From: Archangium lansingense
GTDB taxonomy: Bacteria; Myxococcota; Myxococcia; Myxococcales; Myxococcaceae
DNA: 64,000 nucleotides
Reading direction: 5' to 3'
Assembly (NCBI RefSeq): GCF_026626635.1
Contig: NZ_JAPNKA010000001.1
Coordinates: forward strand, 8,122,001 to 8,186,000
Below the pieces are notes generated by a model. It saw only the letters and a list, made by a program, of their open reading frames with translations. It was not told the origin of the DNA and did not search any database. Position 1 is the stretch's first letter; the number at the start of each line of letters is the position of its first letter. A program made the translations under genes and the position numbers. Shown here in pieces: positions 1-8,153 of the stretch.

Positions 1-1
1 G

Positions 2-586
2 GCTCTGGCGATCCGGATGCTGAGCATTGGCCTCACTCCGGTGCTGTGGCTGGGAGGTGCGGCGCTGCTGGGATACGACCAGTACCGCAAGGTGTTCGTG
101 GGGCAGAACGGGTGGAGCCGTCTCTTCGAGCCGCGCACGCTGCTGCGTGGGACGGCCCCGGTGGCGCTCGGAGGAGTGGCGCTGTGCCTGCTCTCGCTGT
201 TCCTCACCTGGGTGCCCACCCAGGGCACGGGGAGAAGCGCGGGTCCGGTACCGCAGGCGCCGCCGGAGCTGCTCGTGGTTGACGCGCCACAGCCGTCGGA
301 GGACTTCGTCTACGGGCTGCTCCAGGAGAGCTACGACAAGGGGTGGGATCAGCCACTCTCCGTGTGTATGGAGCTGCTGCTCCTGGCGGTGCTGGGGTTG
401 ATGACGCTGCGCCCGGAGGTGCCGACTCCGAACTGGCTACGCTTTTCGCCCATCGGGGTGGTGGTGCTGGGCCTCGTCTGGATGCTGGTGAATGGCGGGC
501 TGCTGCTGGGGCCCGTGCTGTTCCTTGTCGGTCTGGCGGCGACCGGCTTCGCCGCGGTGTACGGGGCCTTCACGCGAGAGGCCTGA
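2..586 (+). CDS. Polytopic membrane protein, 5' end outside window
   Basis: The reading frame is open to the left edge, so the true start probably lies outside; the first internal ATG is at base 17. About 190 residues are visible. They hold roughly five hydrophobic segments: one starting right at the ATG (LSIGLTPVLWLGGAALLGYD), one near residue 50, one near 120 and a long paired segment from 145 to 185. A polar, proline-rich loop lies between the second and third. No catalytic or ligand-binding motif is visible. The next gene (an acetyltransferase) follows after 22 bases on the same strand, so the two may be co-transcribed. A membrane segment beginning at the first methionine argues that more protein lies upstream. 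Function unknown. Confidence 0.6.
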   Translation, partial: ALAIRMLSIGLTPVLWLGGAALLGYDQYRKVFVGQNGWSRLFEPRTLLRGTAPVALGGVALCLLSLFLTWVPTQGTGRSAGPVPQAPPELLVVDAPQPSEDFVYGLLQESYDKGWDQPLSVCMELLLLAVLGLMTLRPEVPTPNWLRFSPIGVVVLGLVWMLVNGGLLLGPVLFLVGLAATGFAAVYGAFTREA

Positions 587-608
587 GCCCCGTGGTATAG
601 GCAGCCGC

Positions 609-1448
609 ATGCGCATTCGGAGACTCACCCTGGATGACATGCCCGCCTGCCTCGAGCTGGCCGTGAAGCGCGACTGGCCGGCGGAAGCGCTGAAGTGGCG
701 GATGATCCTGGAGCTGGGGGCCGGCTTCGGCGTGGACTCACCGGAGGGTGGGCTCGCGGGCACGGTCCTCATTACGCCTTATGGGCGCGAGGCAGCGTCG
801 ATCGGGATGATGGCGGTGTCGCCCTCCCATGGGCGGCAGGGGCTCGGACGGCGCCTCATGGAGCATGCGCTGGAGCACATCGGTCCCATCCCCACACTCC
901 TGTTCGCGACGGATCAGGGCCGTCCCCTCTACGAGAAGCTGGGCTTCGTCCAGGTTGACGAGATTGTGAAGCATGTGGGGCGGCTCACCCGGGAGCCGCA
1001 GGAGCTGTCCGTCCCGGACACGCGAGTGCGCGCGATGACCGCGGAGGATCTGGACGCGGTCGCCACGCTGGACGCTGGCGCCTTCGGTGCGCCCCGGCAT
1101 TCCCTGCTCCACGCCTTGTACCGGGTGGCGCTCCGCGCGCTGGTCGCCGAACGGGGCGGGCGCGTGGTGGGCTACGGTCTGGCGTGGCCCAACCTCGATT
1201 CGACGATGGTGGGTCCCCTCATCGCCCAGGAGGAGCCGATCGCCTGGGTCCTCGCGGCCGAGCTCCTGCGGGGCCTCGAGGGAGTCGTGCGGATCGACAT
1301 CCCTCCGCGCTTCGTCGAGCTGAGCGAGTGGGTGGCGGGGCGCGGGCTCGAGCGGCACGTCCCGTCCCCCATGATGATGCTTCATGGGACCCAGGCCCCG
1401 GGCAAGAGGGAGCACCTCTACGCCATCGCAGCCCAGGCCTTGGGCTGA
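609..1448 (+). CDS. GNAT family N-acetyltransferase with two GNAT-like halves
   Basis: A 279-residue protein. The N-terminal half (about 1-140) is a clear GNAT fold: it opens with IRRLTLDDMPACLELA, has the beta4 strand AASIGMMAVSPSHGRQGLGR carrying the acetyl-CoA pyrophosphate loop (Q/R-x-x-G-x-G/R), and ends with the LYEKLGF strand typical of motif B. The second half (about 145-279) repeats the general layout (VRAMTAEDLDAVATLDAGAFG) but has no good acetyl-CoA loop, so it is probably a degenerate or substrate-binding lobe. Such two-lobe GNATs are known but the substrate cannot be read from sequence. I chose the ATG at 609 because it begins exactly at the GNAT first strand; upstream in-frame codons run through the end of the preceding gene. 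Confidence 0.85.
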   Translation: MRIRRLTLDDMPACLELAVKRDWPAEALKWRMILELGAGFGVDSPEGGLAGTVLITPYGREAASIGMMAVSPSHGRQGLGRRLMEHALEHIGPIPTLLFATDQGRPLYEKLGFVQVDEIVKHVGRLTREPQELSVPDTRVRAMTAEDLDAVATLDAGAFGAPRHSLLHALYRVALRALVAERGGRVVGYGLAWPNLDSTMVGPLIAQEEPIAWVLAAELLRGLEGVVRIDIPPRFVELSEWVAGRGLERHVPSPMMMLHGTQAPGKREHLYAIAAQALG

Positions 1449-1657
1449 CCGGCTCGCCCGGCTTCGGGTTTCGCCGTGCGGCCCCCTCCGACCGTGACCG
1501 GGCGGGTTACAGGGAAACCCGCGTGGACACTCCAGCCAGGTGCCTCGCACCGCCAACCCCGCGAGAACAGGCCAGTGCACACCCCGGCACGCGTTGTGCT
1601 GTGGAGGCCCTTGCAACGGATGCCGGTCATCCCCCTCACTCCGGGAGAAACCAACCG

Positions 1658-2080
1658 ATGAAGACGATCCTGATGGGAGCCCTGGCTGCCCTCACCCTGG
1701 CCGCCGCCACTCCAGCAGCCGCGTGTGACGAGCACGCCAAGAAGGACACGCACGCCGGCGCGGCCAGGGCGGCCCCCGCGGAGAAGCCCGCTGCCGCCCC
1801 CGTCGGCAAGAACGGAGTCAGCACCGTGGAGCTCACGGTGACGTCCAAGGGCTTCGAGCCCGCGAACGTGAAGGTGAAAGCGGGGCACCCGGTCCGCCTC
1901 GTGGTCACTCGCAAGACGGACAAGACGTGCGCCAAGGAGCTCATCCTCGACGACCTGGGCATCAACCAGCCGCTCCCCCTGGACACGCCGGTGACGGTGG
2001 AGTTCACCCCGAGCGAGACGGGCACGTTGCGCTATGCCTGCGCGATGGACCACATCAGCGGGATCGTCACCATCCAGTAA
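1658..2080 (+). CDS. Secreted cupredoxin-domain protein, probably copper handling
   Basis: A 140-residue protein with an export signal (residues 1-22, hydrophobic LMGALAALTLAAATPA), a charged Ala/Lys linker to about residue 50, then one cupredoxin domain (PF13473-like). Likely metal ligands are Cys91 in TDKTCAKEL and Cys128, Met130 and His132 in the C-terminal loop YACAMDH. This Cys plus CxMxH arrangement fits copper-carrying cupredoxins found beside copper efflux systems more than electron-transfer plastocyanins. The cus-type two-component system and efflux operon begin just downstream on the other side of a 54-base gap, which supports a periplasmic copper-binding role. The ATG at 1658 follows GGGAGAAACCAACC, a reasonable ribosome site. 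Function is by family and context. Confidence 0.8.
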   Translation: MKTILMGALAALTLAAATPAAACDEHAKKDTHAGAARAAPAEKPAAAPVGKNGVSTVELTVTSKGFEPANVKVKAGHPVRLVVTRKTDKTCAKELILDDLGINQPLPLDTPVTVEFTPSETGTLRYACAMDHISGIVTIQ

Positions 2081-2134
2081 CCCGCAGTGCCTCCGTGGCG
2101 CGAGCCTCGAGCGGGCCCGCGCCGCGGCCAGCCT

Positions 2135-3538
2135 CTACCGCGGCTTGAAGTCATCCGAGCGGATGCTGTAGCGCTTCAGCAGCCGATGCAGGCTCTCGCG
2201 CTCGATACCGGCATGCTCGGCGGCACGGGTGACGTTGCCCTCGAAGTCGCGCAGCAGCGCCGTGAGGTATTCGCGCGAGAAGCGGTCCCTGGCCAGATCG
2301 AGCGCGTCCCGGTAGGGCAGATGCTTCGCCGCCCCGCCCGGCAGGGCTCCTTCCTGACGCTCCCGCACCTCGGACGGCAGGTCGCGCTCCGTCACCGCCG
2401 GCCCCGCGGCCACCGCCACCGCCCGCATGATGGTGTTCTCCAGCTCACGCACGTTCCCCGGCCACGGGTAGCCCACGAGCACACGCAACGCCTCCGGCGT
2501 CATCCCCTCCAGCGTGCGCCCCATCGCCTTGCCGTGCTTGTCGAGCAGATGGGCCGCCAGCAGCGGAATGTCCTCCTTGCGCTCGCGCAGGGGCGGCAGT
2601 TGCACCGGGAAGACGTTGAGCCGGTAGAAGAGATCCTCCCGGAAACGCCCCTGGGCCGCCTCGGCCCGTAGGTCACGGTGGGTGGCGGCCACCACCCGCA
2701 CGTCCACCTGCACGGGCCGGGTCTCGCCCACGCGCCGGACCTCCCGCTCCTGCAGCACACGCAGCAGCTTCACCTGCGCGTTCAGCGGAAGATCCCCCAC
2801 CTCATCCAGGAAGAGCGTTCCCCCATTGGCCTCCTCGAAGAGGCCCGCCTTGGCCTGGGCCGCACCGGTGAAGGCCCCCTTTCCATGGCCGAACAGCTCG
2901 CTCTCCACGAGCTCCGCCGGCAGGGCACCACAGTTGACGGCCACGAAGGGGCGCTCACGCCGGGCGCTGTTGAGATGGACGGCACGTGCCGCCAACTCCT
3001 TGCCCGTGCCCGTCTCACCCGTCAGCAGTACGGTGATGTCCAGGCGCGCCGCCTGCTCGATGAGCCGGTGCGACTCCTGCATCGCCGCGCTGCGGCCCAC
3101 GACCCCGGTGAAGGAGAAGCCCGTGCCCGGCGGCGATTCCCGCCCCAGCACTTCCGCCTGGAGGCGCAGCCGCCGGCGTTCCATCGCCCGGGCCACCAGC
3201 TCGACGGGAGCATCGGGGAGGAAGGGCTTCTGGAGGTAGTCGAAGGCACCCGCCCGCATCGCCTCCACCGCATCCGGCACCGTGGCGTAGCCCGTCATCA
3301 TCACCACTTCGGTGTTGGGGTAGCGGGACTTGACGGCGCGCAGTACCTCGAAGCCGTCCGCCCCCGGCATGCGGACGTCCGACACCACGACGTCGAACTC
3401 CCGCGCCGCCACCAGCGCCAGTGCGCGCGCCCCGTCCTCCGCGCACGTCACCTCGTAGGTATCACCCAACAGCCGGGCGAAGAGCTTGAGGATGTTCTCC
3501 TTGTCGTCCACCACCAGCACGCTTCCGCGCGTCTCCAT
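2135..3538 (-). CDS. Sigma-54-dependent NtrC-type response regulator
   Basis: A 467-residue activator with three standard parts. Residues 1-120 form a receiver with the acidic pair D11-D12, phospho-acceptor Asp54 (VVSDVRMPG) and a conserved Lys near 104. Residues 145-375 form an AAA+ sigma-54 interaction domain with Walker A GETGTGKE and the hallmark GAFTGA loop that contacts sigma-54. The C-terminal 45 residues form a Fis-type helix-turn-helix (RAAEHAGIERESLHRLLKRY). It starts 3 bases after the stop of the kinase gene, so the two are co-transcribed. The divergent efflux operon carries a -24/-12 element, so this protein very likely activates that operon. Overall similarity is to ZraR/HydG-like metal-responsive regulators; the signal (copper or silver) is inferred from the neighbours. 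Confidence 0.93.
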   Translation of the reverse strand: METRGSVLVVDDKENILKLFARLLGDTYEVTCAEDGARALALVAAREFDVVVSDVRMPGADGFEVLRAVKSRYPNTEVVMMTGYATVPDAVEAMRAGAFDYLQKPFLPDAPVELVARAMERRRLRLQAEVLGRESPPGTGFSFTGVVGRSAAMQESHRLIEQAARLDITVLLTGETGTGKELAARAVHLNSARRERPFVAVNCGALPAELVESELFGHGKGAFTGAAQAKAGLFEEANGGTLFLDEVGDLPLNAQVKLLRVLQEREVRRVGETRPVQVDVRVVAATHRDLRAEAAQGRFREDLFYRLNVFPVQLPPLRERKEDIPLLAAHLLDKHGKAMGRTLEGMTPEALRVLVGYPWPGNVRELENTIMRAVAVAAGPAVTERDLPSEVRERQEGALPGGAAKHLPYRDALDLARDRFSREYLTALLRDFEGNVTRAAEHAGIERESLHRLLKRYSIRSDDFKPR

Positions 3539-3541
3539 CTC

Positions 3542-4987
3542 TCACGCCCTCCCCGGCAACGTGGCAGGCAGCCACACGGTGAAGTGTGCGCCCGGTCCCG
3601 TACCCGCGGCAGCCTCCAGGTTGCCACCATGCGCCTGCACGATGCTCTGGCTGATGGCCAGGCCCAGCCCCGTCCCGCTGGGCTTCGTGGTGAAGAAGGG
3701 CTCGAAGAGGCGCTCGCGCGCCGTGGCGCTCAGCCCCGGGCCCGTGTCCTCCACGTGCAGCTCGGCCCCCGTCTCCGTCTGCGCCAGGCGCACCCGTACC
3801 CGGCCCTGCTCTCCGCACGCATCCACCGCGTTGCGAACCAGGTTGAGGACCACCTGGCGGAGCTTCGTCAGGTGTCCCGCCGTCCGCGCCTCGCCTTCGA
3901 CGTCCACCCGCACCGCACTCAACTGGCCCCCCTGCCGCAGCCGCTCCACCACGTCCTCGCACAGGGCGCGCAGATCCACCGGCTCCGGCTCGGCCTGCAA
4001 CGGACGCGAGAGCGCGAGCAGATCCTGGACGATGTTCCGGCTGCGCACCGCCTCGTCCTCGATGACCTGGAGGTCCTCTCGCAGGCTCCCCTCCACCTTC
4101 TTCTTCATCATGCCCGCATAGCCGAGGATGACGGTGAGCGGGTTGTTGATTTCATGGGCCACGCCCGCCGCCAGCCTGCCAATGCCCGCGAGCTTCTCGC
4201 TCTGCACCAACTGCTCCTGATGCTCGCGCAGCGCCGCCGTCATGGCGTTGAACTGGCGGGCCAGCTCGCCGAACTCGTCGGGAGTCGAGATGTCGATGCG
4301 CGCGTGCATGTCTCCCGCGGCCAGCCGCGCCGCGCCCTCGCGCAGCCGGGCCACGGGCCGGGCCACGGAGCGGACGATGTAGACGCCCACGCCGATGGCC
4401 AGGAGCGGCGCGCCCACCAGGAAGAACAGGGTCCACTGGAAGGCGGAGCTCTGCAGCTCCGCCACCCGGGCCTCGGCCGCATCCACCGAGCGGTTGAAGT
4501 GGCTCACCAGCCGGTCCGTGCGCTCCTCCATCTGGGACACGAGCCCGAGCGCCCGGCCATGCTCGCGCTCCATGTCCTCCTGCCTGCCCGCCAGCACCGC
4601 GGGCAGGAGCGCTTCGCGGAAGAGCGTGTCCAGCGCCCTCTGGGCCCGCTCGATGTCCTCCACCCAGGCCCGCTCCTCGGGCCCCAGGGCCTGCGCCTTC
4701 ATCTCCTCCGTCAGCCGCGTCACCCGGCCAGCGGCCGTCTCGTAGAAGTGCAGGTGGCTGTCGTTTCCCAGGATGAGGGTGTGAGCCTGGTGCGCGTAGG
4801 TGTCCCGGATGGCGCTGGCCACCTCGAGCGCCGAGCGGACGGCATGCTGCCGCGCCTGCATCTCGACCAGGCGGGAGTGAATCTCCCGCATGTGCACGAG
4901 CGCCAGAAGGGAGGAGACGACGAAGAGGGAAACCAGGGCGGCGAGGGCCAGGCTGAGACGCCTGGCGGTGCCTGAGGGAACCTGCAT
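3542..4987 (-). CDS. Membrane sensor histidine kinase paired with the NtrC-type regulator
   Basis: A 481-residue kinase. A membrane helix at about 10-31 is followed by a periplasmic helical sensor of about 150 residues (four-helix-bundle type, 32-185) and a second membrane helix at 186-206. Then come a HAMP domain (207-258), HisKA with phospho-acceptor His278 in GVAHEINNPL, and HATPase with DTGPGL and the GTGLGLAI box. I chose the ATG at 4987 because it is preceded by GGAGGAG at good spacing and places the first helix near the N-terminus. An upstream in-frame ATG at 5005 lacks a ribosome site. The gene is divergent from the Cus-type efflux operon, so the kinase probably senses periplasmic copper or silver. 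No obvious Met/His metal-binding cluster is visible in the sensor domain, so the ligand remains an inference. Confidence 0.92.
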   Translation of the reverse strand: MQVPSGTARRLSLALAALVSLFVVSSLLALVHMREIHSRLVEMQARQHAVRSALEVASAIRDTYAHQAHTLILGNDSHLHFYETAAGRVTRLTEEMKAQALGPEERAWVEDIERAQRALDTLFREALLPAVLAGRQEDMEREHGRALGLVSQMEERTDRLVSHFNRSVDAAEARVAELQSSAFQWTLFFLVGAPLLAIGVGVYIVRSVARPVARLREGAARLAAGDMHARIDISTPDEFGELARQFNAMTAALREHQEQLVQSEKLAGIGRLAAGVAHEINNPLTVILGYAGMMKKKVEGSLREDLQVIEDEAVRSRNIVQDLLALSRPLQAEPEPVDLRALCEDVVERLRQGGQLSAVRVDVEGEARTAGHLTKLRQVVLNLVRNAVDACGEQGRVRVRLAQTETGAELHVEDTGPGLSATARERLFEPFFTTKPSGTGLGLAISQSIVQAHGGNLEAAAGTGPGAHFTVWLPATLPGRA

Positions 4988-5186
4988 GGGTGAGCTCTCC
5001 TCCATCAGTAGTACGCAAGCCGGGTGCCACCCGCCCTCCCCCAGCCTATGCGCGCCCTTGCCCGGGCGAGATGTGATTCCCGGAGTTACACCGTGACGCC
5101 CCGGGCTCCTGTCGCACCGGGCCTGCCCCCCGAGCGAGCACGCAGCGCTCCCCGGAGTCCGTCTCCTCCGGCGGGACACAGCCCCA

Positions 5187-5202
5187 TGGCACAAGCCCTG
5201 CA
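5187..5202 (+). promoter_or_regulatory. Sigma-54 (-24/-12) promoter of the cus-type efflux operon
   Basis: The sequence TGGCACAAGCCCTGCA matches the sigma-54 consensus TGGCACG-N4-TTGCA with two mismatches. The GG (5188-5189) and GC (5200-5201) invariant pairs have the exact required spacing. It points toward the efflux operon and lies between that operon and a divergent NtrC-type activator, which is what such a promoter requires. The expected start of transcription is near 5213, only a couple of bases before the GTG at 5215, so the message may be nearly leaderless or the first start codon may lie elsewhere. Confidence 0.7.
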
Positions 5203-5214
5203 CAACCCATCGCC

Positions 5215-6711
5215 GTGCAACCCACTCACGCATCTTCCCAGCCTCTCCCCACCTCGGGATGGCGGCACCACCCGGTAGGGCCCCTCGCCCTCGTGCTGGC
5301 GCTGCTCTCTCCCCTGGCGGCGCCCGCGCAGGAGGACACTCGCACGCCGTCCACGCAGGCCTCCTCCGCGCCGGTGCTGCCAGAGGATCCGGCGCTGGCG
5401 CAACTCCTCGCGGAAGCCCTCGAGACGCGCCCGGAGCTGCACCAGGCCGAGGCCCAGGCCCGGGCCGCCCGGGAGCGTGTACCCCAGGCGGGAGCCCTGC
5501 CGGACCCGACGCTGCAGCTGGGCATCCAGAACGACGGCTTCACCGGCCTCATGATCGGCGAGATGGAGGGCAGCTACTTCAGCATCATGGCCTCCCAGGC
5601 CCTGCCCTTCCCGGGCAAGCGCGCGCTGCGTACCGAGCTCGCCGAGCTCGGCGCCACGGCCGCGTCGACGCAGGTGGTGCGCGCGCGGCTGTCCGTCGAG
5701 GCCGAGGTGCACCGGGGCTACCTGGATCTGCTGCTGGTGCGGGAGCGGCTCCTCCTGCTGGAGCGACTCCAGACGCTCTGGAAGCAGTCCGCCGACATGG
5801 CCCGGATCCGCTACGAGACCGGAGAGGGGGCCCAGTCGGACCTGCTGCGCGCCCAGCTCGAGCTCAACCGACTGCGCCAGCGCCGGCTGGCACTGCAGGC
5901 CGAGGAGCGTATCCGGGTGCAGACCTTGAACCGGCTGAGCGGCCGGCCCCTGGAGGCGCCCCTGCCCACCACCATGCGCTTGCGCGACGTGGGGGTGCCC
6001 GAGCTCGGCGATTCCGAAGCCGCGGTGAGGGACGCGCTCGAGCGCAGCCCAGAGCTGGCCGAGAGGCACACGTTGGTGGCGCGGGCCGGGAAGCAGGTGG
6101 CGCTGGCGCGTCTGGAACGCCTGCCCGACTTCACCGTGAGCGCGGGGGTGATGCCCCGTGGCGGCGACTTTCCCCCCATGTGGCAAGCCAACGTCGGCTT
6201 CAACCTGCCCATCTTCTCCGGGAGGAAGCAGAACCGCGCGGTGGCCGAAAGCAGAGCCCAGGCCATGGCCCCCACCCACGCGACGGAGACCCTGGAGCAG
6301 GTACTGCGCCTGCGGGTGCAGGAGCGCCTCATCGCCCTGGCCGCGCTGCGCGACACGGCGGCCATCTACCGCGACGGCCTCCTGATGCAGTCGGCGGCGA
6401 CCGTCGAGAGCACTCTGACGCAGTACCGGGTCGGGCGCGCCTCGTTCGCCTCGGTGTTGGAGGCCAATACCGGCATCATCCGCGACGAAGAAGAGTACCT
6501 GCGGACGCTCGTCGAAGCGCAACGCCTCGCCATCGCCCAGGCCGAGGTGAGCCTGGAGCCCGTGGCCTCCATGGGCGGCAGCAGTCAGGGAGCGGGAGGC
6601 ATGCCCGGAGCGGGTAGCACCCCGTCCGCTCCCGCGAGCGGCGCCGCCCCAGCGGGCAGCGCGCCCGGTGCCGCCGCCTCCTCCTCTTCATCTTCCATGT
6701 CAGGGATGTAG
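5215..6711 (+). CDS. TolC-family outer membrane channel of a Cus-type copper/silver efflux system
   Basis: A 498-residue outer membrane efflux protein. The N-terminus has an export signal (about residues 22-38, GPLALVLALLSPLAAPAQ), followed by the two repeated alpha-helical halves of the TolC/CusC family. Examples are the first-half start ALAQLLAEALETRPELHQAE and the second-half VRDALERSPELAERH. A conserved LPDPTLQLG segment follows the first helix. The C-terminal 50 residues are an unusual Gly/Ala/Ser/Met-rich tail ending SSSSMSGM, which could bind metal weakly. The GTG start at 5215 is the only in-frame start that keeps a full signal peptide, but it has no convincing ribosome site and lies just after the predicted transcription start. 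It is first in a three-gene operon, 14 bases before the adaptor gene. Confidence 0.88.
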   Translation: MQPTHASSQPLPTSGWRHHPVGPLALVLALLSPLAAPAQEDTRTPSTQASSAPVLPEDPALAQLLAEALETRPELHQAEAQARAARERVPQAGALPDPTLQLGIQNDGFTGLMIGEMEGSYFSIMASQALPFPGKRALRTELAELGATAASTQVVRARLSVEAEVHRGYLDLLLVRERLLLLERLQTLWKQSADMARIRYETGEGAQSDLLRAQLELNRLRQRRLALQAEERIRVQTLNRLSGRPLEAPLPTTMRLRDVGVPELGDSEAAVRDALERSPELAERHTLVARAGKQVALARLERLPDFTVSAGVMPRGGDFPPMWQANVGFNLPIFSGRKQNRAVAESRAQAMAPTHATETLEQVLRLRVQERLIALAALRDTAAIYRDGLLMQSAATVESTLTQYRVGRASFASVLEANTGIIRDEEEYLRTLVEAQRLAIAQAEVSLEPVASMGGSSQGAGGMPGAGSTPSAPASGAAPAGSAPGAAASSSSSSMSGM

Positions 6712-6725
6712 TCCCTGGAGAACCC

Positions 6726-8150
6726 ATGTCCCTCGAGACTCCTCCACTCCCCTCCTCGCCGTCTCCTGCGCGCCGCCGCTTCGGAGCCGCCGCGCTCGCC
6801 GCCACGGCACTGGCCAGCGCCGCACTGGGCGGCGGGGCCGTCCACCTGCTGACGCACAACGATGAAGCCCCCGGCACCCACGCGTCCGCCCCCGCGGCCA
6901 CCACCCCCCCGGAGGTCTCCGAGCCGGCGGCCACGAAATACCAGTGCCCCATGCACCCGAGCATCGTGCAGGACCACCCGGGCAAGTGCCCCATCTGCGG
7001 CATGGACCTGGTGGCGATGACGCCCATGTCCGCCTCCTCCGGCGAACCGGGAGCCCCCGCGGTGGAGGGCCTGGCCCCCGTCACCATCGACCCCTCGCGC
7101 CAACAGCTCATCGGCCTGCGCACCGCCCCGGTGACGGAGGGCAAGATCGGGGGCACCTGGAGGACCAGCGGTCGCGTGGTCATGGACGAGACCCGCGTGC
7201 GCCGCGTCACCCTGAAGGTGCCCGCCTTCGTCGAGCGCGTGTACGTGGACTTCGTCGGCAAGCCGGTGCGGCAGGGGGAGCCGCTCTTCTCCGTCTACAG
7301 CCCCGAGCTGCTCGCCGCGCAGGAGGAGTACCTGCTGGCCCTGCGAACCCGCCAGGCCCTGAGCCAGGCCGGCGGGATGGCGACGGATGGCGACGCCCTG
7401 GTGGCGGCGGCCCGGCGCAAGCTGCAGCTCTGGGACGTACCGGCGGCCACTCTCGAGCGGCTCGCCCAGACGGGCGAGGCCACCCGCGCCCTCACCCTGG
7501 TGTCCCCCATCTCCGGGGTCATCACCAAGAAGGACGTCGTGGAGGGCGCGCGCCTGGAGATCGGCGCCACGCCCTACGAGGTCGTCGACCTGTCGCGCGT
7601 ATGGGTCCTCGCCGATGTGTATGAGACCGAGCTGCGCCACGTAAAGGTGGGCATGACCGCCACGCTTCAGCTCAAGGCCTTCCCCAACCGCGTCTTCGCC
7701 GGGAAGGTGTACTTCCTCGACCCGGTGTTGGACCCGGTCACGCGCACCGTCAAGGTGCGCCTGGAGTTCCCCAATCCCGATGGAGATCTGCGCCCCGAGA
7801 TGTTCGGCGAGGTGGTGCTCCGGGGGACGGCTCACGAGGGGCTGAAGATTCCGTCCGACGCGGTCGTCCCCACCGGCACCACCCAGGTCGTCTTCGTGGC
7901 GCTCGGCGATGGCCGCTTCCAGCCCCGGGAGGTCCGCCTGGGCGAGTCGGACGGAAAGAGCGTGGAGGTGACGTCGGGCCTGAAGGCCGGCGAGCAGGTC
8001 GTCACCGGCGCCAACTTCCTGATCGACTCCGAATCGCGCCTGCGCGCCTCGCTGGCCGCGCTGGCCGCCACCTCCCCGGGGGGCTCTCCTCCCCCCTCTT
8101 CGCCACCGGCGGGTGCGCCCCCGGCCACCTCCGGCCACGGAGGCCACTGA
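6726..8150 (+). CDS. cusB: RND efflux periplasmic adaptor, CusB-like, with heavy-metal-binding domain
   Basis: A 474-residue membrane fusion protein. The N-terminal membrane/export segment is at about 18-42. A compact heavy-metal-binding domain follows at 71-96 (YQCPMHPS then CPICGMDLV), with Cys74, Met76, His77, Cys88, Cys91 and Met93 as likely ligands. Next are the beta-barrel, lipoyl and helical-hairpin parts of the HlyD/CusB family (for example VTEGKIGGTWRTSGRV and LTLVSPISGVITKKDVVEGA). The C-terminus is Pro/Gly-rich and ends GHGGH. The protein links the inner membrane pump to the outer membrane channel and, in CusB, hands metal to the pump. Gaps are 14 bases upstream and 3 bases downstream, so the operon is tightly coupled. 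The symbol is by family; substrate preference is argued under the pump. Confidence 0.9.
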   Translation: MSLETPPLPSSPSPARRRFGAAALAATALASAALGGGAVHLLTHNDEAPGTHASAPAATTPPEVSEPAATKYQCPMHPSIVQDHPGKCPICGMDLVAMTPMSASSGEPGAPAVEGLAPVTIDPSRQQLIGLRTAPVTEGKIGGTWRTSGRVVMDETRVRRVTLKVPAFVERVYVDFVGKPVRQGEPLFSVYSPELLAAQEEYLLALRTRQALSQAGGMATDGDALVAAARRKLQLWDVPAATLERLAQTGEATRALTLVSPISGVITKKDVVEGARLEIGATPYEVVDLSRVWVLADVYETELRHVKVGMTATLQLKAFPNRVFAGKVYFLDPVLDPVTRTVKVRLEFPNPDGDLRPEMFGEVVLRGTAHEGLKIPSDAVVPTGTTQVVFVALGDGRFQPREVRLGESDGKSVEVTSGLKAGEQVVTGANFLIDSESRLRASLAALAATSPGGSPPPSSPPAGAPPATSGHGGH

Positions 8151-8153
8151 GCC

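Noticed and set aside
1502..1522. GCGGGTT...AACCCGC hairpin before the cupredoxin gene as terminator
   Set aside because: No T-tract follows and the stem is short.
1594..1620. A TTGCA-containing site upstream of the cupredoxin gene that looked like sigma-54
   Set aside because: The bases 12 upstream of the GC pair are not GG, so the -24 half is missing.
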